Below, in pieces: positions 18,389 to 27,282 of a DNA stretch of 46,316 nucleotides. Each line of letters starts with the position of its first letter. Within the stretch, counting starts at the first letter, position 1. Source of the DNA: Bacillota bacterium. Lineage in GTDB: Bacteria; Bacillota; Dethiobacteria; DTU022; UBA8154. Below the pieces are notes generated by a model. It searched no databases, was not told the origin of the DNA, and saw only the letters and a program-made list of their open reading frames with translations. The translations under genes were made by a program, and so were the position numbers. The stretch lies in contig DUQX01000115.1 of the NCBI GenBank assembly GCA_012837615.1, positions 1 through 46,316 on the forward strand, read 5' to 3'.

Positions 18389-19750
18389 TTAGCGTTTTTC
18401 CTTCAGCTCCGGAGGGAGCATTTTTTCTTCATCGGTAAAAAAGAAGATGACAAATGCCAGTATCACTGCGAGCCCGGCGATGGGCAGGAAAGTTGCATGG
18501 ATATTGATATCCAGTAAGGTGGCGATTATATAAGGTGCTGCCGCGGCACCCAGGCAGCGGGCGCTGCCAAAAATAGTGGTCATGATTCCTCGGTGGCTGC
18601 GGGAAGATATTGCAGAGCCAATGGTGTCCAGTACCGGCAGGAGCAGCCCTGCACTAAATCCTATCAGTACAAGATTCGGCCAGATAAGTTTGCTGGAGTA
18701 AATATAGGGAATCAGGAAAAGGGAAACCCCGGAAATCAAGAGGCCGGCGGTCAGGGTGACGCGTGGCCCGATATTTGTGGCGATCGCCGGCGTGAAATAA
18801 GCGGTTACCATCATTGCGGCTACCGGGATGGCTACAATTAACCCGTGGATGACGGTTCCGTCAGGGATTTTTTGGCCAATGAATTCACCCACCCAAAACA
18901 TAGCCCCAAACAGGAATAATATGCCGGCAAAAGATGCAAGAAGAGCGAGTATGTTATGCAAACTTAGCAGCCGGGATAATGAACCCAGTTCAGAATGGAG
19001 CGAAACTTCCCGTTGTTGCGGTTCTTTGATGGAAGACCAAAATAGGAAAGCAACTGGAAAGGAAATAATGGGGTAGACAAAAAAGGGGGCGTACCAGCCC
19101 AGCAACCCTGCAATTCCACCGATGATTGGGCTAATAAGTTTACCCAGGCCGTTTGCTATTTCCAGGAAGCCCATAACCCTGGTTCTTTCCTGACTCTGAA
19201 AAATATCACCGGCCAGCGCAACAGCCAGGTACATGGGTGTTGCTGAACCAACTCCCTGTAAAAAGCGGAAAAATAGCACCGTCCGGAAAGGGTTTTCCAG
19301 TATTAGCAGCGCTGCTCCAGCCAGCCCTCCTGCTGCACCGTAAAGGAAAATAGAAGGAACAACGATCTTTTTCCTTCCCAACCTGTCCGCCAGGATACCA
19401 CCTAAGGGATTTAATAAAGCGGCGGTAAAAGATACTATGACAAACATTAGCGATATTTCTTGCAGTGTCAGGCCAAGCGCTTTTCTCATCTGTGGGAAAA
19501 CCGGCAAAAGCATCGTATTGGCCATAATCATAATCGAGGTTGATGCCCCCAGTGAGAAGACCTTTAAGTTTGTTGTTGCTTCCATAACAAACAAAAGCTC
19601 GAAATTGTCACAAACGGCATTTCGAAGCTTTCCTTTCATGTGTTTTTTTGCTCCGGTGAGTCCAGCGGGTATTGCGGCGGTAAGTGAATATATTGGAAAT
19701 CCAGGAACGATAATAATTAATGCTGCAATAAAGGCAACAACCCCAACCAT
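18389..19750 (-). CDS. MFS transporter with extra N-terminal hydrophobic segment
   Basis: Twelve membrane segments of a major facilitator are recognisable from about residue 60. The loop motif GGILADRLGRKK after the second helix is the MFS signature A, and the central cytoplasmic loop is SSIKEPQQREVS. Substrate is unknown; drug or sugar export is possible. The first 55 residues of the open frame hold an additional hydrophobic helix (VVAFIAALIIIVPGFPIYSL) not expected in the family. Starts at residue 38 or 56 are alternatives; none has a strong ribosome binding site, so the 5' end is uncertain. Confidence 0.78.
   Translation of the reverse strand: MVGVVAFIAALIIIVPGFPIYSLTAAIPAGLTGAKKHMKGKLRNAVCDNFELLFVMEATTNLKVFSLGASTSIMIMANTMLLPVFPQMRKALGLTLQEISLMFVIVSFTAALLNPLGGILADRLGRKKIVVPSIFLYGAAGGLAGAALLILENPFRTVLFFRFLQGVGSATPMYLAVALAGDIFQSQERTRVMGFLEIANGLGKLISPIIGGIAGLLGWYAPFFVYPIISFPVAFLFWSSIKEPQQREVSLHSELGSLSRLLSLHNILALLASFAGILFLFGAMFWVGEFIGQKIPDGTVIHGLIVAIPVAAMMVTAYFTPAIATNIGPRVTLTAGLLISGVSLFLIPYIYSSKLIWPNLVLIGFSAGLLLPVLDTIGSAISSRSHRGIMTTIFGSARCLGAAAAPYIIATLLDINIHATFLPIAGLAVILAFVIFFFTDEEKMLPPELKEKR
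18406..18426 (+). terminator. Rightward terminator inside the 3' end of the MFS gene
   Basis: GCTCC/GGAGC around a GGAG loop is followed by A and six T. It lies about 70 bases after the EamA stop and within the convergent MFS coding region. Confidence 0.5.
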
Positions 19751-20072
19751 GATTATTTTTTACATTAGAAGCTTTATATATTACCATACAAAAATGGAAA
19801 AAATGTCAGTGCTCATAATGTAGAAACTAAAGGCGAATTGCGGGGGCTGTATTATCCTGGTATCGCCGGGAAAGGCTCTTAGATTATAACCTCCAAGCTT
19901 TTACTTTTTTATGTGTAATCTGGTTCACTATTTCATCAAAACTTCTCCAATTAACGCTTGTTTCCAGCTCCTTTACAGGTTTCGAGTACTATTGTATAAT
20001 AAACAATACAGTCCGGGTGAAGATGGGTCTGACGAAGATAATAGGAATTGCACTAATTGCGCAACTGAACAT
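19751..20072 (+). promoter_or_regulatory. Intergenic region with the tRNA-Ser promoter
   Basis: Most of this stretch shows nothing to support a gene. At 19972-20000 TTTACA and TATAAT are separated by exactly 17 bases and point to tRNA-Ser, with transcription expected to begin about 65 bases before the tRNA. Confidence 0.7.
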
Positions 20073-20164
20073 GGAGAGATGGCCGAGTCCGGTTGAAGGC
20101 GCACGACTCGAAATCGTGTAACGGGTGAAACCGTTCGTGGGTTCGAATCCCACTCTCTCCGCCA
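20073..20164 (+). tRNA. tRNA-Ser (anticodon CGA)
   Basis: The 92-base gene folds into a class II cloverleaf. The acceptor stem is GGAGAGA/TCTCTCC, the anticodon loop CTCGAAA is closed by CACGA/TCGTG, there is a long variable arm (ACGGGTGAAACCGT), the T-loop is TTCGAATC and CCA is encoded. The anticodon CGA reads UCG codons. Confidence 0.97.
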
Positions 20165-20166
20165 AT

Positions 20167-20197
20167 AAAGCTCCAGGCAACCGCTCCTGGAGCTTTT
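20167..20197 (+). terminator. Strong intrinsic terminator after tRNA-Ser
   Basis: AAAGCTCCAGG (20167-20177) pairs perfectly with CCTGGAGCTTT (20186-20196) over 11 base pairs around an 8-base loop. Confidence 0.9.
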
Positions 20198-20694
20198 GGA
20201 ATTCAAAGGCGGGATTTATTAGCAGAGGTAATTAACGGGGATTATCAAAATATAAAAAAATCGGAGAAATTCATAGGGCTTTTACCAATTTGTTGCTATC
20301 GGAGGAGAATTTTAGGAAGTTGCTGCTGCTCTCGCCAATCTTTGTTATGCACAGGTGTTATGCACGGGTGCAAACAATTTAGCAGCTTCGGAAAAGTACT
20401 GGCTGTAGCCGTATTAGGGTGGGGTAAGGGTTTGGTTCATCCTTGAAAGAAAAATTGCTCGGAAATGATAATTTGAAGCAATTCTTTTTTTGCCAAATGA
20501 AAAAAATGGGTGCATTGCAAATGGCTTCCACAAATAATTTATTGACAATACGGGGCGCTTATGATATTATATAAGATTTTTTGACATAAATAATATTATA
20601 TGTTAAAATAATAGATAAAGGTTTTCTGCTCATAAGAAAAAGTAATAGTTTTTCTTAATTGAGGGTACAAGGTTTTAAGGGGGATTTTAATTAA
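20198..20694 (+). promoter_or_regulatory. Intergenic region with two tandem carD promoters
   Basis: Two near-perfect sigma-A promoters lie 39 bases apart: TTGACA-N17-TATTAT (20542-20570) and TTGACA-N17-TAAAAT (20581-20609). Upstream of them no gene is seen; a 13-bp imperfect tandem repeat (GTTATGCACAGGT, then GTTATGCACGGGT) is at 20344-20369. Confidence 0.8.
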
Positions 20695-21183
20695 ATGTTT
20701 AATATTGGGGACAAGGTTGTTTATCCCATGCATGGAGCGGGTATTATTGAGGCTATCGAGGAAAAGGAAATTTTAGGAGATAAAAAAAAGTATTATGTAA
20801 TGAATATTCCCGTTGGAGATATGAAAGTAATGGTTCCAATGGACAATGTACAAAAAGTAGGTTTACGAGATGTAATAGAAAGAAGTGCGGTGCCAAAAGT
20901 ATTTCATATACTGGAAAGTACGGAAGAAACTGTAAATTCCAATTGGAACCGGCGTTATCGCGCCAACATGGATAAAATAAAAAGCGGCAGCATTTTTAAA
21001 GTAGCGGAAGTTGTCCGCAGTCTTTTATTGAGGGAGCGGAGAAAGGGGCTTTCCACAGGTGAAAGGAGAATGCTCGAGAGTGCCAAACAAATTTTAGTAA
21101 GCGAGCTGATTATGGTTAAGGGAATTGATCGGGCAGAGGTAATGGACAACTTGGAAAGACTTTTTGATCAGCAGGATTTATAA
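20695..21183 (+). CDS. CarD/CdnL-family RNA polymerase-binding regulator
   Basis: The N-terminal Tudor-like domain (FNIGDKVVYPMHGAGIIEAI) is the RNA polymerase beta-subunit interaction domain of CarD/CdnL/TRCF. The helical C-terminus (residues about 75-160, with RRYRANMDKIKSGS and GLSTGERRMLE) is the DNA-contacting part. Such proteins stabilise open promoter complexes, often at rRNA genes. The gene has two tandem strong promoters and its own terminator, so it is probably monocistronic and highly expressed. AAGGGGG is 10 or so bases before the ATG. Confidence 0.92.
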   Translation: MFNIGDKVVYPMHGAGIIEAIEEKEILGDKKKYYVMNIPVGDMKVMVPMDNVQKVGLRDVIERSAVPKVFHILESTEETVNSNWNRRYRANMDKIKSGSIFKVAEVVRSLLLRERRKGLSTGERRMLESAKQILVSELIMVKGIDRAEVMDNLERLFDQQDL

Positions 21184-21215
21184 TAATTTAAAATATTATA
21201 GTTAAACTTATAAAT

Positions 21216-21238
21216 AGGCATCGAAAGATGTCTTTTTT
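21216..21238 (+). terminator. Intrinsic terminator after carD
   Basis: AGGCATC and GATGTCT (one G-T pair) close a GAAA tetraloop and run into six T. It makes carD a separate transcription unit. Confidence 0.75.
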
Positions 21239-21390
21239 ATTCTGACCTGCTTTAACATAACAAGGCGCAATTGACTTTGGAAAAATATCAGCTCGGGGGA
21301 TATGGGGGATATTTAAAGCTCCGTTGCAAAAGCTGTACGCTATTTTTTCGGTATTTTAAACAAATAAGCTGTTATTGGGTATAATAACCC

Positions 21391-21420
21391 TTGAATTAGG
21401 ACAAATATATAAGTTATAAT
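21391..21420 (+). promoter_or_regulatory. Sigma-A type promoter for yacL
   Basis: TTGAAT and TATAAT are separated by 18 bases, about 40 bases before the yacL start. Confidence 0.6.
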
Positions 21421-21461
21421 AATAAAATAAATAAATAAATGCTGAGGAAGGAGGTGTGCAT

Positions 21462-22574
21462 GTGCTAAAAATGGTAATGCGCCTCTTTTTAACAATTGTT
21501 AGCTTTATAGGTGGTTATGAACTTTTTAAGATCTTTTTTCCTTCATTAACGGTTGTAACTGGTCTGCCGCTGCCCATTCCTTCCGTTACCTGGTTTTCTG
21601 TTATGGGAGGAACTATATTTGGTCTTATTTTTTATTTTATTACTCCTAGCATAATGAATTATGTAGGTAAGCTTGCTTCATGGTCTGAAAGTAAAATGAA
21701 AAACATTCCAACACAGGACATCATCCTTGGTGTAGCAGGATTAATCATAGCATTAATAATTGGTCTTTTACTGAGCTTCCCTCTTTCGCGTATACCATGG
21801 GTAGGTCCTTATATCTCTCTGGCAGTTACTCTTGTGTTGGCTTATCTGGGAGTTACCTTTTTCTTAAATCGTAAAGAAGAATTTTCCTTTCTTACCTTCA
21901 ATATTATGAAACGCCCCGGTCACACTCACATCCAAAATAATCCAAGGTCATCTGCTGTAAAGGTGCTGGATACAAGTGTTATTATTGATGGGAGAATCAT
22001 GGACATTGCCAAAACTGGGTTTTTGGAAGGAGAATTGATAGTACCCGGTTTTGTTTTGGAAGAGTTGCGCCATATCGCTGATTCACCTGATTTACTTAAA
22101 AGAAATCGCGGCCGCAGGGGCTTGGATATCTTGAATAAAATGCAAAAAGAAATGGATATGGTTATTAGGATTGTCAATACAGATTACGAAGATATCGCAG
22201 AAGTTGACAGCAAACTTGTCAAACTTGCCCAGGACCTTTCAGGATTGATTGTAACCAATGATTTTAACCTGAACAAGGTTTGTGAACTGCAGGGTGTGTT
22301 TGTTTTAAATATCAACGAACTTGCCAATGCCGTAAAACCGGTGGTCCTACCGGGAGAAGAAATGAGCGCTCATATTATTAAAGATGGTAAAGAAATCGGA
22401 CAGGGTGTAGCCTATCTTGATGACGGCACCATGATCGTTGTAGAAGGCGGCAGGCGCTTTATTGGGGAAACAATAGATGTGCTTGTTACCAGCGTACTGC
22501 AAACTGCAGCAGGCCGGATGATTTTTGCCAGGCCGAAGACTAATTCCCATGAACAAATTTCGCTCAGGCAGTAA
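21462..22574 (+). CDS. yacL: PIN/TRAM-domain membrane protein, YacL type
   Basis: Four hydrophobic segments fill residues about 1-125. A PIN nuclease-like domain starts at VLDTSVIIDGRIMDIAKTGF and includes GLIVTNDFNLNKVC with its acidic residues. A TRAM domain ends the protein (GKEIGQGVAYLDDGTMIVVEGG). Activity on RNA is inferred from the domains. GTG at 21456 touches the AAGGAGG, so the in-frame GTG at 21462 with 7-base spacing is chosen (370 residues). As in Bacillus, the isoprenoid genes ispD and ispF follow. Confidence 0.9.
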   Translation: MLKMVMRLFLTIVSFIGGYELFKIFFPSLTVVTGLPLPIPSVTWFSVMGGTIFGLIFYFITPSIMNYVGKLASWSESKMKNIPTQDIILGVAGLIIALIIGLLLSFPLSRIPWVGPYISLAVTLVLAYLGVTFFLNRKEEFSFLTFNIMKRPGHTHIQNNPRSSAVKVLDTSVIIDGRIMDIAKTGFLEGELIVPGFVLEELRHIADSPDLLKRNRGRRGLDILNKMQKEMDMVIRIVNTDYEDIAEVDSKLVKLAQDLSGLIVTNDFNLNKVCELQGVFVLNINELANAVKPVVLPGEEMSAHIIKDGKEIGQGVAYLDDGTMIVVEGGRRFIGETIDVLVTSVLQTAAGRMIFARPKTNSHEQISLRQ

Positions 22575-22758
22575 TTCGAACCCGGCAGGGCGCTGAAACA
22601 GGGGTAGTCAGGTTTTTATCTTTTGATGGGAAGGTTTAAGGTAGAATTTATTACATAAAGCAATAACGGTTAGGGTTGCAAAAAATGCTTGACAGGCGGC
22701 CAAAGTTGCTTTCTTTGAGGCTTGGCCGTCTCTTTCTGTAAGGCGGAGGGATGTGCTT

Positions 22759-23481
22759 ATGTCAGCGGATCGAAGAGATGTTTTGCTTATTGCCGCGGCA
22801 GGGCGGGGAAAGCGTATGGGAAGGGAAAGGAACAAACTTTACCTTCCCCTGAAGGGAAAGCCTGTCCTGGCCTGTACCTTAAAGGTATTTCTTGAAATGG
22901 ACCTTTTCAACCTTGTAGGGGTGATAGTTGCCCCGGGGGAAGAGGATGCCTTTTGGAATGAAGTGTACAACCCTTATTTTGCCGGAGACAGGCGTGTTTT
23001 TGTAGTTGAAGGTGGTGCCGAGCGCCAGGTCTCAGTTTTTAACGGATTAAAAGCCCTGAAGCAAAAGAACATCCATGAGGATTCCATCGTGTGCATCCAT
23101 GACGGCGCGCGCCCCTTGATTCGAAAGCCCCTTATTATGGACGTATACCTGGAAGCCCTTATCAGCGGTGCAGCCATAATCGGTGTACCCCTGAAGGATA
23201 CTATTAAGGAAATTGATCACCGTCAAATAGTCAGCAAAACTCCTCCGAGAGAACAATATATGCTTGCACAGACACCCCAGTGCTTTAAATTTTCCACCCT
23301 TTTGCAGGCGCATGAAAAGGCAGAAAAAGAAAATTTTACAGGCAGTGATGATTCAACGCTGGTTGAGAGACTGGGAGCGAAGGTAAAGGTAGTCCCAGGG
23401 AGCTATGAAAACCTGAAGCTGACTACCCCTTTTGATTTTAAAATAGCTGAAACTTACCTTTCATGCAAGGAGGTCCGATAA
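22759..23481 (+). CDS. ispD: 2-C-methyl-D-erythritol 4-phosphate cytidylyltransferase
   Basis: IspD adds CMP to methylerythritol phosphate in the non-mevalonate isoprenoid pathway. AAAGRGKRMG is the CTP-binding loop, with KLYLPLKGKPVL after it; HDGARPLI and AQTPQCFKF are the other family blocks. GGAGGG lies 8 bases before the ATG at 22759 but only 2 from the track start GTG at 22753, so the ATG is preferred (240 residues). The stop overlaps the ispF start (TAATG). Confidence 0.94.
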   Translation: MSADRRDVLLIAAAGRGKRMGRERNKLYLPLKGKPVLACTLKVFLEMDLFNLVGVIVAPGEEDAFWNEVYNPYFAGDRRVFVVEGGAERQVSVFNGLKALKQKNIHEDSIVCIHDGARPLIRKPLIMDVYLEALISGAAIIGVPLKDTIKEIDHRQIVSKTPPREQYMLAQTPQCFKFSTLLQAHEKAEKENFTGSDDSTLVERLGAKVKVVPGSYENLKLTTPFDFKIAETYLSCKEVR

Positions 23482-23960
23482 TGAATCTGCGTGTTGGCAT
23501 GGGTTATGATGTACACCCTTTGAAAGAAGGTTTACCGCTTATCCTGGGCGGAGTCTGCATTCCCTTTTCTTCGGGCTTAGTTGGCCATTCCGATGCTGAT
23601 GTGTTATTACATGCGATTATGGACGCTCTACTGGGAGCAGCTGCCCTGGGTGATATCGGCACCCTCTTTCCGCCCAGAGATCCAGGCTATAAAAATATCT
23701 CAAGCTTAATACTGTTAAAAGAGGTCGCCGCCCATCTTAGAAATGCCGGTTTTGAGATAAATAACCTGGACAGTGTTATTGTGGCCGAAAAACCGCGGCT
23801 GGCTCCTTATATTGGAGAGATGCGTCAAAATATTGCCGGAGCCCTTAGCCTAGAAAAGAACCTCATCTCCGTCAAAGCGACGACGACAGAATCCCTCGGC
23901 TTTATCGGCCGCGGAGAAGGAATTGCCTCCTACGCTATTACCGGGATCAGGCTTACATGA
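23481..23960 (+). CDS. ispF: 2-C-methyl-D-erythritol 2,4-cyclodiphosphate synthase
   Basis: IspF makes the cyclic diphosphate intermediate of the same pathway. The zinc site MGYDVHPL lies at the N-terminus, then GHSDADVLLHAIMDALLGAAALGDIGTLFP, and KATTTESLGFIGRGEGI at the C-terminus. The start at 23481 has AAGGAGG 9 bases upstream and overlaps the ispD stop by one base; 159 residues is the family length. In Bacillus gltX follows, but here a hypothetical gene and a T-box come next. Confidence 0.95.
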   Translation: MNLRVGMGYDVHPLKEGLPLILGGVCIPFSSGLVGHSDADVLLHAIMDALLGAAALGDIGTLFPPRDPGYKNISSLILLKEVAAHLRNAGFEINNLDSVIVAEKPRLAPYIGEMRQNIAGALSLEKNLISVKATTTESLGFIGRGEGIASYAITGIRLT

Positions 23961-24203
23961 GGATGAGAAGGTGGTAACGGTGAGGGGTTCGGGAGATTAT
24001 ATCGATAGAAGGCACAGCGAATCTTAAATGCTGTTCTTTTTTTATATTTATTTGCTATATTCGTGATAGTTGGCCCGGTATTTTATTATTTATGCCCCTG
24101 CAGTATGTCCATACTTTATACTTAATCATAATATATAGGAGTAAAGTAATAAAAAAATAAGCGGGTTCTTTTTCATATTTTGGGCTGGCAGGGGCTGATT
24201 TAA

Positions 24204-24674
24204 ATGAAAGTTCAAGAACGATTTAAAGAAATGCTTCTTCCTGTTTCCAGGAAAATAAAAAAAGAGTGCAATTACAATTCTCAGAGCTGTGCTGATGAAT
24301 TGTCCTTTATAAGGCTCGGCATTAAATCTATAAAAAAGGAACTGATGGAGACACTTAATATAACCGCTTTATTAAATCCGAGTGCGAGAGAATGGGAAAG
24401 GATCAGGGAAACCGGAAAGAGTTTTCTAGAGCTGCAGATAAATATATTAATTAGCAGCTACCCCTCGATTTGGGTGAATAGCAGTAATCATCAAAGCGAG
24501 ATTGAATCATTAAAAAAGGAATTAATTGCTGAGTTTAATACTTTTATCGATGGCCAAATAAAGGAGATTATACGGAGGCGTAAAAAAATTATCTCTGATT
24601 TGCTGGTAAGGATAATAAGCGGTATAGTAGGTGGGCTGATCGTATATTTTTTAACAAAACCCTTTATATGGTAG
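24204..24674 (+). CDS. Hypothetical protein with C-terminal membrane anchor
   Basis: I do not recognise this protein. Its 156 residues are mostly charged helices, possibly coiled coil (EIESLKKELIAEFNTFIDGQ). A single hydrophobic segment near the C-terminus, LVRIISGIVGGLIVYFLT, suggests a tail-anchored membrane protein. The start has only weak ribosome binding support (GGCAGGGGC, about 10 bases upstream). It stands alone between ispF and the cysteine T-box, after 243 bases without a visible gene. Confidence 0.55.
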   Translation: MKVQERFKEMLLPVSRKIKKECNYNSQSCADELSFIRLGIKSIKKELMETLNITALLNPSAREWERIRETGKSFLELQINILISSYPSIWVNSSNHQSEIESLKKELIAEFNTFIDGQIKEIIRRRKKIISDLLVRIISGIVGGLIVYFLTKPFIW

Positions 24675-24830
24675 ATCCTTATTTCTCCGCGCCAGGACAG
24701 ATATATCCTGGAAATGATATTATACCTGCTGTCTTTAGTATACCTTCTGCGCAGTATATTCTTTTAGTTTTCTTTGCTCACAGATAACGGTTTATTCGGG
24801 CCATGGTATAAGCGCCACAGGCCCAACCCG

Positions 24831-24859
24831 TTGACAGATTTTTGGGGTGGAGCTATAAT
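24831..24859 (+). promoter_or_regulatory. Perfect sigma-A promoter for the T-box/cysE operon
   Basis: TTGACA and TATAAT, both perfect consensus, are separated by exactly 17 bases. Transcription would start near 24866, at the beginning of the T-box leader. Confidence 0.88.
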
Positions 24860-24865
24860 TATTTG

Positions 24866-25150
24866 TAATAAAGCCAATATGCAAATACAAGGACGGGGAA
24901 GAGTACGCCTGCAGCGGCTGCCAGAGATAAACCTTCAGCGGCTGGAAGAGGTTTTCAGTGTCAGGCATGGTGGAAGTGCGCCCCTGAGTTTTATTCTGAA
25001 CGGAAAAGGATTTCAGGCTGTTGTATTCTTTTTCCCTGTAAGAATAACGGCACCCGCTGTTAATGGGTTTTAAGCGGGGCAGCGCTGCCCAAGCAGAGTG
25101 GAAACGCGGTTTCAAGCCGTCTCTGTAGAATAGAAAGAGACGGTTTTTTC
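24866..25150 (+). promoter_or_regulatory. T-box riboswitch, cysteine-specific, upstream of cysE-cysS
   Basis: The leader carries the stem I element GGACGGGGAAGAGTA, the T-box antiterminator sequence AGAGTGGAAACGCGG (25095-25109) and a terminator (CCGTCTCT/AGAGACGG, then six T, 25117-25149). The specifier is read as TGC (24977-24979, within GGAAGTGCGCCCC), a cysteine codon, which agrees with the cysE and cysS genes downstream. Uncharged tRNA-Cys is expected to favour the antiterminator and open the operon. Confidence 0.88.
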
Positions 25151-25181
25151 ATTTGGATTATAGCGGTAGGGGGATGTTTGA

Positions 25182-25862
25182 ATGTTTAAGAGGATAAAGA
25201 AAGATATTAACGCGGTTTTTGAAAGAGACCCGGCGGCCAAAAATCTCCTGGAGGTTATCCTCTGTTACCCCGGTTTTCATGCTATTCTTCTGCACAGGAT
25301 TGCCCATTTTTTCTATAAAAAGGGCCTGGTAGTATTGCCCCGGCTTATATCCCATTTTTCAAGGTTTATTACTGGAATAGAAATTCACCCGGGAGCCAAA
25401 CTGGGAACAGGGATTTTTATCGACCATGGATTGGGTGTTGTCATCGGGGAGACAGCGGAGATTGGGGATAACGTTACCATATATCAGGGGGTTACCCTGG
25501 GTGGTACAGGAAAGGAAAAGGGTAAAAGGCATCCAACAGTCGGAAAAAATGTTGTTGTTGGTACAGGAGCGAAGGTTCTGGGTCCAATTGTAATTGGAGA
25601 TGGAGTACGCGTGGGTGCAGGTTCCGTAGTGTTGCAATCTGTGCCCTCCGGCGCTACTGTGGTGGGTATACCGGGCAGGGTGGTTTTTCACAGGGGGAAA
25701 AAGGTTACTCCGGTTGATCTAAATCATGAAGATTTGCCGGACCCTGTTGCACAAATGTTCAACCGCCTGCAAAATCAGCTGGACGAATTGAGGTTGCAAC
25801 TGGAGAGTTGCTGCTATTACAGGGAAATAGGGGAGGAAGAACGAAGTGATCAGGCTATATAA
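25182..25862 (+). CDS. cysE: Serine O-acetyltransferase
   Basis: CysE makes O-acetylserine, the precursor of cysteine. The helical N-terminus is followed by a left-handed beta helix of hexapeptide repeats ([48 protein letters not shown]). HHG-type catalytic residues are in the [11 protein letters not shown] block. The 226 residues are typical of the short Firmicutes form. It lies directly after the cysteine T-box and overlaps cysS by 17 bases. Confidence 0.95.
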   Translation: MFKRIKKDINAVFERDPAAKNLLEVILCYPGFHAILLHRIAHFFYKKGLVVLPRLISHFSRFITGIEIHPGAKLGTGIFIDHGLGVVIGETAEIGDNVTIYQGVTLGGTGKEKGKRHPTVGKNVVVGTGAKVLGPIVIGDGVRVGAGSVVLQSVPSGATVVGIPGRVVFHRGKKVTPVDLNHEDLPDPVAQMFNRLQNQLDELRLQLESCCYYREIGEEERSDQAI

Positions 25863-27282
25863 TACTTTAACGGGACGCAAGGATCCGTTAAAACCGGTTA
25901 CCGAGGGCAAAGTTGGCATCTATGCCTGCGGCCCGACCGTTTATGATTATTTTCATATCGGCAACGCCAGGGTTTTTATCTTTTTTGATGTTTTGAGGCG
26001 CTACCTCGATTACCGCGGTTATAGCGTCACCTTTGTTCAAAATTATACCGATATTGATGATAAAATGATCAACAAGGCAAGAGAAATGGGTATATCAGTA
26101 AAAGAGCTGGCCGATATTTTTATTCAAGCCTATGAGGATGATACCGCAGCCCTGGGAATCTTGCCCGCTGACCACCATCCCAGGGCAACCGAACATATTC
26201 CCCAGATCATCGACTTGATCCGGAGATTGATCGATAAAAACCTTGCTTATGATGTGGACGGAGATATCTTTTATCATGTCGGTGCATTTCCCGACTACGG
26301 TCAACTATCCCATCAGGATCTGGAAGAACTGGTTTCAGGGGTCAGGGTAGAGATAGACCAGAGGAAAAAGCACCCCATGGACTTTGCTCTCTGGAAGAGA
26401 GAGAAAGCAGGTGAACCCTCATGGGAGAGCCCCTGGGGAAGGGGGCGTCCAGGGTGGCACATTGAGTGCTCTGCCATGTCCATGCATTTTCTGGGTGAGA
26501 CGCTGGATATTCACGGTGGGGGACAGGATCTTATTTTTCCCCATCATGAAAACGAAATCGCCCAAAGCCAGGGGGCTACAGGAAAACCCTTTGCCAGGCA
26601 TTGGGTTCATGTCGGTTATCTCAATTTGGAGCGCGAAAAGATGTCCAAGAGCTTAGGAAACGTCCTTACTGTAAGGGATCTGCGTAAAACCATAGATCCC
26701 TTGGCACTGAGGTTTTTTATGCTTTCAGCTCATTATCGCAATCCCATTAATTTTTCCAGAGAGTACTTGGAACAGGCTGCTAAAGGTATGGAAAGACTAA
26801 ACAAGGTAATATATAATCTTAAAGACCGGCTTGACAAGGTCGAGGCAGGGACTCTCGATAAAAAGGAAAGCGATCTGCTCGATATGCTGCAGGACTACCG
26901 CGAAAAATTCATCGCTGTGATGGATGATGATCTCAATACCGCCGAAGCCCTGGCTGTGCTGTTTGAATTGGCAAAAACTACAAATACCTATCTTAACAGG
27001 CCGGAGGGGCAAAAGAAAAATGTCCTGGAGCCGATTCTCAATTTTTATCTTGAAACGGATACAATCCTTGGTTTTATAAAAAATGATTCAACTGTTATCC
27101 TGGAAAAAGAGCTGGAGAAGCTGATTGCCAAAAGGGAAGAGTACCGCCGGCAAAAAGACTGGGCTGCGGCCGACGCTATACGCGACAAATTGAAAGAGCA
27201 GGGTATTATCCTGGAGGATACCCCCCAGGGAGTCAGGTGGAAGGTGGATGAAAAAAAGAACGCGAGGCAAAGAAAAATATGA
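25846..27282 (+). CDS. cysS: Cysteinyl-tRNA synthetase
   Basis: This class I synthetase has the HIGH-type motif in YFHIGNAR (residues about 33-40), zinc ligands including [15 protein letters not shown] and [18 protein letters not shown], and the KMSKSLGN loop. The 478 residues match the family. Translation starts at GTG 25846, 9 bases after GGGGAGG, within the end of cysE. Control by the upstream T-box ties both cysteine synthesis and tRNA charging to cysteine supply. Confidence 0.96.
   Translation: MIRLYNTLTGRKDPLKPVTEGKVGIYACGPTVYDYFHIGNARVFIFFDVLRRYLDYRGYSVTFVQNYTDIDDKMINKAREMGISVKELADIFIQAYEDDTAALGILPADHHPRATEHIPQIIDLIRRLIDKNLAYDVDGDIFYHVGAFPDYGQLSHQDLEELVSGVRVEIDQRKKHPMDFALWKREKAGEPSWESPWGRGRPGWHIECSAMSMHFLGETLDIHGGGQDLIFPHHENEIAQSQGATGKPFARHWVHVGYLNLEREKMSKSLGNVLTVRDLRKTIDPLALRFFMLSAHYRNPINFSREYLEQAAKGMERLNKVIYNLKDRLDKVEAGTLDKKESDLLDMLQDYREKFIAVMDDDLNTAEALAVLFELAKTTNTYLNRPEGQKKNVLEPILNFYLETDTILGFIKNDSTVILEKELEKLIAKREEYRRQKDWAAADAIRDKLKEQGIILEDTPQGVRWKVDEKKNARQRKI

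Noticed and set aside
20344-20369. 13-bp imperfect tandem repeat upstream of carD
   Set aside because: Two copies only, far from promoters; no evidence of function.
24774-25115. ORFs of 99 (+) and 107 (-) codons between the hypothetical gene and cysE
   Set aside because: They cover the T-box leader, which explains the sequence better than a protein.
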